From Actinomycetota bacterium (GTDB lineage: Bacteria; Actinomycetota; Actinomycetes; S36-B12; UBA10799), in the NCBI GenBank assembly GCA_030837445.1, contig JAUPKM010000110.1, forward strand, positions 1 through 11,803: a stretch of 11,803 nt of DNA, written 5' to 3'. Shown here in pieces: positions 6,453 through 11,803 of this stretch; positions within the stretch are counted from its first letter, which is position 1, and each line of letters starts with the position of its first letter. Made by a program: the position numbers and the translations under genes. The notes beneath the pieces are model-generated. The model did no database searches. It saw only the letters and a list, made by a program, of their open reading frames with translations, and was not told the DNA's origin.

Positions 6453-9198
6453 CACCCCCAAGCCCAGAACCGACGAAGTGCCCCCGCTGCATTCACTGTC
6501 AGATCTGTTGGCCGCCACGTCCCGCCGGCAGGACTACTGGCGCTCGATGTTCAGGACGGCGGAACATGCTCGACGCCATCCGGCGTCGGGGCAGGCCGAA
6601 GAGTTGATCGGTCTGATGGACGCGCTGCTGCCGCTGGAGCGGTTTTGGGCCTATCCCGGGCCAGACCTGCTGACGGACCTCCGGGCGCACCTGGTCGCCG
6701 GGGACATCGCCGCCTTTGCGATGGGCGCCAGAAAGGTCGCGGCCTCCCTACACACCAAGGCCTATCGGCGGCACCTCACCTCGTGGGACCTCACCACCCC
6801 GGACCAGGAATTGGTCGATGAGCCGCTGCCGCCCGGATTGGAGTTCGTGACGGACTCGAAGCCCTACTTCGAGGTGTTGGTGGTGGCCAGCGAGGATCCG
6901 GACATGTGGGGTGGTGTGCGACACCAGATCCATCGACTGCGGCGACCCACGGATGACTTCATCTACGAGATTGTCTTGGTCTCGACATTCGAGGATGCGC
7001 TGGTCGCAATCGTCCTCAATGCCGACATTCAGGCTGTGGTGGCGTACGAGGGCTTCTCCTTCCACAGTGAGTTGGAAGTCAAGGACTTGGAACGTTTCCT
7101 TGGCGTTGCCGAAGCCGAACCGGGGGAGTTGCACGGGGACCTGGGGCTGTCGTTGTTCGAGCTGGTCTACGAACACCGACCGGAGTTGGACTGCTACCTG
7201 TTGGCCGATCGTAGTTCCGAGGTGGTCGCGGGTGACCCGTCGGCAGCACATGTCCGACGGATCTTCTACAGCATCGAGGAAGTGCTGGAGCTCCACCTCA
7301 GTGTGCTCGAAGGGGTGCGGCTCAGGTACCAGACGCCGTTCTTCGACAACCTCAAGCAATATGCGCAACGCCCGATGGGAACCTTTCATGCGCTGCCGAT
7401 CGCGCGGGGCAAGTCGATCTTCAAGTCGAACTGGATCCGGGACATGGGGGAGTTCTACGGCGAGAATCTGTTCCTCGCCGAATCCTCGGCAACCACCGGC
7501 GGGCTGGACAGCCTGCTGGAACCGACCGGCAATATCAAACTCGCTCAAGATCTCGCTGCCAGAGCGTTCGGCGCCGACCACGCCTACTACGCGACAAACG
7601 GCACATCCTCGTCGAACAAGATCGTCGGACAGGCCATCCTGCGGCCCGGCGATATTGTCCTGATCGACCGCGATTGCCACAAGTCCCATCACTACGGTTG
7701 CGTCCTGTCGGGTGCGCAGCCCTACTACATTGACGCCTTCCCGCTGCCGCAGTATTCGATGTACGGAGGTGTGCCGATCGCGCGGATCAAGACCGCACTG
7801 CTGCAGTTGAAGAGCGAGGGGAAACTGGATCAGGTTCGGATGCTGATCCTGACGAACGCGACGTTCGACGGTCACATGGCTGATGTCAAACGGACGATGA
7901 CCGAGTGCCTCGCGATCAAACCCGACCTGGTCTTCCTGTGGGATGAGGCCTGGTCGGCGTTCGCCCGATTCTCGCCGCTGTTGCGTCGCCGCACCGCCAT
8001 GGGTGGCGCCTCCTACCTTCGCAAGTTGCAGAACGATCCGGCCTATCGGCTTCGCTACCAGGAGTGGCTGACCAAGGGGATTCGAATCGACGTTGACGAT
8101 CCGCGGGCGATTGCAGAGCGGCTGCTGCCGGACCCGGATGAGATGAAAGTGAGGGTCTACCAGACCAACTCTGTGCACAAGTCGATGTCTGCGCTTCGCC
8201 AGGGCTCGCTGATCCTGGTTGCGGATCAGGAGTTCTCAGATGCGGAGGAGGCGTTCAAGGAGGCCTACTACACGCACACCTCGACCTCGCCCAATCTGCA
8301 GGTGATCGCTTCGCTGGACGTTGCCCGGCGGCAGATGGAGTTGGAGGGCTACGAGTTGGTCGGGTCCGCGCTCGAACTGACGTTGGACCTCCGCGAGCAG
8401 ATCAATCGCAACCCGCTGATCTCCAAGTACTTCCGGGCTCTGACCCCGGCGGAGATGATTCCGGCCGAACTTCGGCAGTCCGCGCTCGCGTCTGGGGCGA
8501 CCGGCGTCCTCAGTTGGGATCGGACCTTGGACGCTGTCGACCACGATGAGTTCTTCCTCGACCCCACGCGCGTCACGGTGCTGTGCGGCACCGCCGGATT
8601 CGACGGCACCGAGTTCAAGGACCTGTTGGCCTCAAAGTATGAGATCCAGATCAACAAGACATCGCGCAATTCGGTTCTGTTCCAGCTCAACATCAACAAC
8701 ACCCGAAGCGATATCGCGCACCTGATCAAGGTGCTCGCGGATATCTCCCGGTCGATCGACAGTCGCCTGGAGTCCGGCACCGACTATGACCGGCAGGCGT
8801 TCGAGGCGCGGGTGCGAGAACTGATTGTCGACACTCCCGAGCTACCCGACTTCAGTCACTTCCACGACGTATTCCGCGACGATCCGACCAGTGCCTCCCG
8901 GCACGGTCACATTCGGGAAGCCTTCTACCTGGCCTACGACGCAGACAACTGCGAGCACATTCAACTGTACGGGGAACAGATTGAGGACAGACTCGCCAAC
9001 GGCCCGGAACTTGTCGGTGCGAATTTCATCATCCCGTATCCGCCGGGATTTCCGGTGATAGTTCCCGGCCAGGTCGTCACGGCCGACATCGTCACCTTTC
9101 TACGTGCGCTCGACGTCAACGAGATCCACGGCTACGACCCGCATCGAGGGCTGAAGCTCCTGCGGCCGGAGGTGCTGGCGGCGATGGCTGCGGACTGA
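6448..9198 (+). CDS. PLP-dependent Orn/Lys/Arg decarboxylase family protein
   Basis: Large fold-type I decarboxylase of 916 residues, similar in length and layout to the ~950-residue actinobacterial amino-acid decarboxylases (the mycobacterial Rv2531c type, from memory). Residues ~1-310 form an N-terminal region with no motif I can name. The PLP domain spans ~315-620: a phosphate-binding loop TNGTSSSNK (383-391), His411 expected to stack on the cofactor, Asp499 of WDEAWSAF expected to pair with the pyridine nitrogen, and Lys578 of TNSVHKS expected to form the Schiff base. The C-terminal domain includes the family-typical IPYPPGFPVIVPG (862-874). It probably removes CO2 from a basic amino acid to give a polyamine precursor, in the cytoplasm. 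The substrate cannot be read from sequence. ATG 6448 is the first usable start after an in-frame stop at 6433-6435. It lacks a well-spaced ribosome site and sits in an inverted repeat. It stands alone, divergent from the ABC pair. Confidence 0.92.
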   Translation: MSTPKPRTDEVPPLHSLSDLLAATSRRQDYWRSMFRTAEHARRHPASGQAEELIGLMDALLPLERFWAYPGPDLLTDLRAHLVAGDIAAFAMGARKVAASLHTKAYRRHLTSWDLTTPDQELVDEPLPPGLEFVTDSKPYFEVLVVASEDPDMWGGVRHQIHRLRRPTDDFIYEIVLVSTFEDALVAIVLNADIQAVVAYEGFSFHSELEVKDLERFLGVAEAEPGELHGDLGLSLFELVYEHRPELDCYLLADRSSEVVAGDPSAAHVRRIFYSIEEVLELHLSVLEGVRLRYQTPFFDNLKQYAQRPMGTFHALPIARGKSIFKSNWIRDMGEFYGENLFLAESSATTGGLDSLLEPTGNIKLAQDLAARAFGADHAYYATNGTSSSNKIVGQAILRPGDIVLIDRDCHKSHHYGCVLSGAQPYYIDAFPLPQYSMYGGVPIARIKTALLQLKSEGKLDQVRMLILTNATFDGHMADVKRTMTECLAIKPDLVFLWDEAWSAFARFSPLLRRRTAMGGASYLRKLQNDPAYRLRYQEWLTKGIRIDVDDPRAIAERLLPDPDEMKVRVYQTNSVHKSMSALRQGSLILVADQEFSDAEEAFKEAYYTHTSTSPNLQVIASLDVARRQMELEGYELVGSALELTLDLREQINRNPLISKYFRALTPAEMIPAELRQSALASGATGVLSWDRTLDAVDHDEFFLDPTRVTVLCGTAGFDGTEFKDLLASKYEIQINKTSRNSVLFQLNINNTRSDIAHLIKVLADISRSIDSRLESGTDYDRQAFEARVRELIVDTPELPDFSHFHDVFRDDPTSASRHGHIREAFYLAYDADNCEHIQLYGEQIEDRLANGPELVGANFIIPYPPGFPVIVPGQVVTADIVTFLRALDVNEIHGYDPHRGLKLLRPEVLAAMAAD

Positions 9199-9208
9199 CC
9201 CCGGGTCA
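9196..9208. other. 13-bp palindrome formed by two convergent stop codons
   Basis: TGACCC, one base, GGGTCA: perfect six-base arms. The left arm begins with the decarboxylase TGA (9196-9198). The right arm ends with the complement of the hydrolase TGA (9206-9208). Only seven bases separate the genes. No T-run follows in either direction, so a classical intrinsic terminator is unlikely, though the dyad could still act as a weak bidirectional pause. Confidence 0.5.
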
Positions 9209-10819
9209 CGGCGCAGGGCAACTCAGATTCGCGGCAGGCAGTTTCCGGTTGATCAGGTACTGCAGGCCGACGGCATTCACGCACTTGGAGCCGACCAGAC
9301 CGAACAAGCCGTGGAAAGTGGTCCGCACCGAGACCAGGCGGGAGCCGAGGAAACCGCGAGCGTTGGCCCGCGCACCCACCATCGGGGTGGCAGTGTCGCC
9401 GATGCCGTTGATCAACAATGGCGGGACTGACAGGCGCAGCGTCGTCAAGGCCGGAATCTGGTTCCAGGCGGGCGGCATACCCGAGCACATGACCGAGAAG
9501 TTCAGCACGTTGCTGGCCGCCTCCGGACCACTCTTCAGGCTGGCTTGGGTGAGCGCGGTACCTACCTGGAACGGCGTCGGTCTGCCCGACTGGTCGGAGC
9601 AATTCACCATCTGCAGAATCGGCGATCCCAAGGTCACCGCCCTTACTTCGTCGAGGGCGCGACGTACAGCGCCACGTGACTGGTTGGTCGGGCCGCACCC
9701 CGGTGCGGGAATCCCGGCCGCTGCCGCCAGGCCACAGACGATGCTGGGAAGCGCCGCGAGCGCTGAGCTGTCCCGTCCCGCGTTGATCGCGACCGACCAC
9801 AGATCCCAACGGTTGACAGACGCTCCCTGCTGGATGATCAGGTTCGTCTGCAGGTAGTTCGCCACCTTGTCGTACGCGACCCGGGTGGCGGGGGTGAGGG
9901 ATCCTTTGATCATCGGCCAGGCCACAGCCCCGCCCACGCCTTGATTGGTCAGGTAACTGAAGACCGATCCTGTCGGTGCCGTCACGCCGTCCAGCATCAG
10001 CACTCGTACCCGGTTGGGATAACGCAGCGCGTAGGTGCGACCGATGGTCGTGCCGTAGCTGTAGCCGAGATAGTTCAGTTGCCGGTCGCCGACCGCGGAT
10101 CGCAGCGCATCGAGATCCTGCACCACATCGTTGGTACCGAGGTATGGAGTGAGGCTCTGGTTGAGCCGAAGGCACGCCTGGTTTGCCGCGGCACTCGGAG
10201 TCATCTTGTTGCGGGCGACGCCGGTCCAGCCGAAGGCACCGGTCGCCGGTCGCTGGTCGGAACTGGTCGGTGCATCCGGGCAGTTGGTGAGGTTGGGGGT
10301 GGTGGTGGGTACCCCTCGTGGATCCCAGGAGACGATATGGAATCGGCCACGCAGCGCAGCGAAGTCGGTGAACGAGCCGAGAAACTCAGTGCCGGAACCG
10401 CCTGGGCCGCCGGGATTGACGAAGAGAGACCCGATCACTGCCCCGGGGCGACCGGTGGCGGGCAACCGGCGGACTGCGAGCCGAAAGTAGTCCCCGGCCG
10501 GATTCCGCCAGTTACGCGGCACAAGGTAGCTGCCGCACTGCATGGCGGGCTCATCTCGACACGGCTGCCAGTTGATCCGGCGGACGGGGCGGATATCGCC
10601 GCGCGGGTCGGATCTCATAGTGGACACCGAGCCCTCGAGGCTCGGAGTCGCCGACGACGCCGTCCCGGCCCTGAGACCGGACTCAGGGGTCGCCATAGCC
10701 GGTCCGGTGGAGCCGATCGACCCGACGACGACGGCCGCGGCCAATCCCGTGATGGCTGCGAAACGCCCGCGCGCTGAATGCGTTCTGGGGCCAGTTGTGT
10801 CGTGCCCGGCTGCCTGCAT
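9206..10819 (-). CDS. Secreted alpha/beta hydrolase, tripeptidyl aminopeptidase-like (S33/TAP family)
   Basis: Exported 537-residue serine hydrolase of the kind that trims peptides from N-termini in Streptomyces and relatives. A Sec signal peptide is visible: basic RGR near 18-20, a hydrophobic core ~21-37, and a probable cut after AMA (41-43). The mature protein shows the oxyanion-loop motif NPGGPGGSG (135-143), nucleophile Ser254 in GYSYGT, acid Asp475 in GIGDTATP and His503 in TFHGL, a full catalytic triad. The C-terminal part (~465-537) matches the TAP-like domain, ending NRKLPAANLSCPAP. The usual DPRGxGxS strand motif is altered to DPRGVPTTT. Ten cysteines, an even number, fit disulfide bonding outside the cell. 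ATG 10819 follows the DUF3159 stop by 9 bp, with an AGGGTGG-like ribosome site at the stop, so the two genes form an operon. It could act as an esterase instead of a peptidase. Confidence 0.9.
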   Translation of the reverse strand: MQAAGHDTTGPRTHSARGRFAAITGLAAAVVVGSIGSTGPAMATPESGLRAGTASSATPSLEGSVSTMRSDPRGDIRPVRRINWQPCRDEPAMQCGSYLVPRNWRNPAGDYFRLAVRRLPATGRPGAVIGSLFVNPGGPGGSGTEFLGSFTDFAALRGRFHIVSWDPRGVPTTTPNLTNCPDAPTSSDQRPATGAFGWTGVARNKMTPSAAANQACLRLNQSLTPYLGTNDVVQDLDALRSAVGDRQLNYLGYSYGTTIGRTYALRYPNRVRVLMLDGVTAPTGSVFSYLTNQGVGGAVAWPMIKGSLTPATRVAYDKVANYLQTNLIIQQGASVNRWDLWSVAINAGRDSSALAALPSIVCGLAAAAGIPAPGCGPTNQSRGAVRRALDEVRAVTLGSPILQMVNCSDQSGRPTPFQVGTALTQASLKSGPEAASNVLNFSVMCSGMPPAWNQIPALTTLRLSVPPLLINGIGDTATPMVGARANARGFLGSRLVSVRTTFHGLFGLVGSKCVNAVGLQYLINRKLPAANLSCPAP

Positions 10820-10828
10820 GGACCCACC

Positions 10829-11476
10829 CTAGCCCGGTACGTTCTCCGTTCGGGGGTGGCGGATACCCGGGTGTCCGGGTGGCAGCGATCGCTGGATCAG
10901 CCACCATGAACCGGCAATGATCCCGAGCACGAGCGGCCATCCGAGCAGCACCCGGGCGACGCCAAGCCCCACCAGGTTGTCGCTCAGATAGAGCGGCAGA
11001 TTGATGCCGGCACGTAGCAGGAAGGAGGCTGCCCAGATCCAGGAGGCACGGCTGTAGGCGCGTAGCAGGTCGGGGTCACGACGCCAGGAAGTCCGCTGCC
11101 CCAACAGGAATCCGATGATGAGTCCCAACATCGGCCAACCGGCCAGGATGGAGACTGCCCAGATCAGGGCTGACGCTGTGTTGGCCAGCAAGCTCGGCAG
11201 GAAGTAGTCCGACGCGCTGCCGGTACGAGCCGCCACCACAGCCGCGATTGCGACGGCCGCCACGCCGCCCAATACCCGCACGGGTCGTTCATGACGCCAG
11301 AGCCGCAGCCCCGCCAAGCCAACAGCGGTCACCAGCGCGGCGCCGAGCGAAATCCCGAGGTCTCTGCTGCTGGCGAGGAAGGCGGTGATGAAGACGACGC
11401 TGGGAAGGGCTGAGTCGAGCGCGCCGCGGCTACCGCCGAGCAGGTCGTGCAGCGGGTTGGACTCGCTACTAGACAT
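10829..11476 (-). CDS. DUF3159-family membrane protein
   Basis: Hydrophobic protein of 215 residues that I recognise as DUF3159, an actinobacterial family of unknown function. It opens with the family-like PLHDLLGGSRGALDSALP (8-25), then has about five to six membrane segments at ~24-36, 40-58, 66-83, 95-113, 116-127 and 169-195, and a WIWAASFLLRAGINLPLYL stretch (147-164). The C-terminus is short, polar and Pro-rich. I prefer the ATG at 11476; an in-frame GTG two codons upstream (11482) is equally possible, and neither has a clear ribosome site. The stop TAG is 9 bp before the secreted hydrolase ATG, so it is the first gene of that unit. From memory, DUF3159 genes in many actinobacteria lie near dut and TrkA-type potassium genes; here the neighbours are different. 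No function is proposed. Confidence 0.82.
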   Translation of the reverse strand: MSSSESNPLHDLLGGSRGALDSALPSVVFITAFLASSRDLGISLGAALVTAVGLAGLRLWRHERPVRVLGGVAAVAIAAVVAARTGSASDYFLPSLLANTASALIWAVSILAGWPMLGLIIGFLLGQRTSWRRDPDLLRAYSRASWIWAASFLLRAGINLPLYLSDNLVGLGVARVLLGWPLVLGIIAGSWWLIQRSLPPGHPGIRHPRTENVPG

Positions 11477-11582
11477 GCCCACGAGGCTAGCTGTCGCGGA
11501 CAGGGCCGCCCCACCCCGCCGGTCGGTGTGGCGAGGTCAGGGGACTTCAGCCGGGCCGCTGCCCATCTGTCACGCTGAGGCC
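11477..11582. promoter_or_regulatory. Divergent intergenic region, DUF3159 / MacB-type ABC
   Basis: A 106-bp gap between oppositely facing genes, so both promoters should lie here. It holds a short perfect inverted repeat, CTGTC-GCG-GACAG (11491-11503), 15 bp upstream of the DUF3159 ATG, a possible operator. I see no convincing -35/-10 pair in either direction. The middle (about 11504-11540) is a G/C-rich stretch without obvious signals. Confidence 0.35.
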
Positions 11583-11803
11583 ATGAGCGACCGCTCGAGC
11601 GCCACCGGCATGTCGGACCCCGGAGCTTCTTCGGCAATTGAGTTCGAGGGGGTTTCGCGAACCTATCGAAGCTCGGGCGGGATCGAGACCCACGCCCTGG
11701 TCGACGTGGACCTGGCCGTCGCGGTCGGGGAGATGGTGGCGATCATGGGGGCGAGCGGTTCGGGCAAGTCGACAATGATGAATGTTCTTGGTCTGTTGGA
11801 TCG
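11583..11803 (+). CDS. MacB/LolD-type ABC transporter ATP-binding protein (3' partial)
   Basis: Only the first 73 codons are present; the gene runs off the right edge. A polar Ser/Asp-rich leader (1-17) is followed by AIEFEGVSRTY, the start of an ABC ATPase domain, then THALVDVDLAVAVGEMVAIMG and Walker A GASGSGKST (56-64), then MMNVLGLLD. The spacing and the words GEMVAIMG and NVLGLLD match the MacB/LolD/DevA group, whose ATPases work with a separate FtsX-like permease in tripartite efflux, lipoprotein release or peptide export. The permease would be expected just downstream, outside the window. GAGG lies only two bases before ATG 11583, too close for an ideal ribosome site; an in-frame ATG at 11610 is an alternative with no better signal. 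It diverges from DUF3159. Confidence 0.9.
   Translation, partial: MSDRSSATGMSDPGASSAIEFEGVSRTYRSSGGIETHALVDVDLAVAVGEMVAIMGASGSGKSTMMNVLGLLD

Noticed and set aside
5720..6607. 295-codon forward frame opposite the first ABC gene and running into the decarboxylase
   Set aside because: It overlaps two well-supported genes and reads as charged, His/Asp/Gln-rich low-quality sequence with no recognisable domain.
6748..8178. 476-codon open frame antisense to the decarboxylase
   Set aside because: It lies wholly opposite a strongly supported enzyme gene, and its translation is His/Arg/Gln/Val-rich with no family motif. This is the usual shadow frame in GC-rich DNA.
9132..10175. 347-codon reverse frame inside the hydrolase gene
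   Set aside because: It is on the same strand but out of frame with a hydrolase that has a full catalytic triad and signal peptide; the translation is Arg/Gly/Pro-rich noise.

Overview
The window is GC-rich and almost fully coding. It looks like a stretch of an actinobacterial chromosome. The reasons are codon use dominated by G/C at third positions, GTG starts, a DUF3159-type membrane protein, a secreted tripeptidyl-aminopeptidase-like hydrolase, and a ~920-residue Orn/Lys/Arg decarboxylase of the kind found in mycobacteria and relatives. I saw no rRNA, tRNA, CRISPR array, transposase or phage gene. The genus cannot be named from this sequence alone.

Layout, left to right. (1) A forward PAS-GGDEF-EAL cyclic-di-GMP protein, cut at the left edge. 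It is followed 22 bp later by a compact FUSC-type membrane protein (1491-2645). (2) A reverse-strand pair of ABC exporter half-transporters, 6361-4625 then 4628-2637. They are coupled by an ATGA overlap and converge on the FUSC gene with a 9-bp overlap of the 3' ends. Their motifs show a heterodimer with one degenerate and one consensus ATP site. (3) A forward PLP-dependent decarboxylase (6448-9198), divergent from the ABC pair across an 86-bp gap that holds direct and inverted repeats. (4) A reverse two-gene unit: a DUF3159 membrane protein (11476-10829), then a secreted alpha/beta hydrolase (10819-9206). The hydrolase meets the decarboxylase tail to tail at a 13-bp palindrome made of the two stop codons. 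(5) The first 73 codons of a MacB/LolD-type ABC ATPase, divergent from the DUF3159 gene and cut by the right edge.

Functionally the window is a run of housekeeping and accessory chromosome genes: second-messenger turnover, two probable efflux systems (FUSC and heterodimeric ABC), amino-acid decarboxylation, and extracellular peptide or ester hydrolysis. No single pathway links them all. The most suggestive pairings are the shared divergent control region between the exporter and the decarboxylase, and the DUF3159-hydrolase operon. I did not find convincing evidence for a wholly new system. The best leads are small-scale: the 19-bp dyad over the decarboxylase start codon, the nearby tandem repeats, and the clean asymmetry of the ABC pair.
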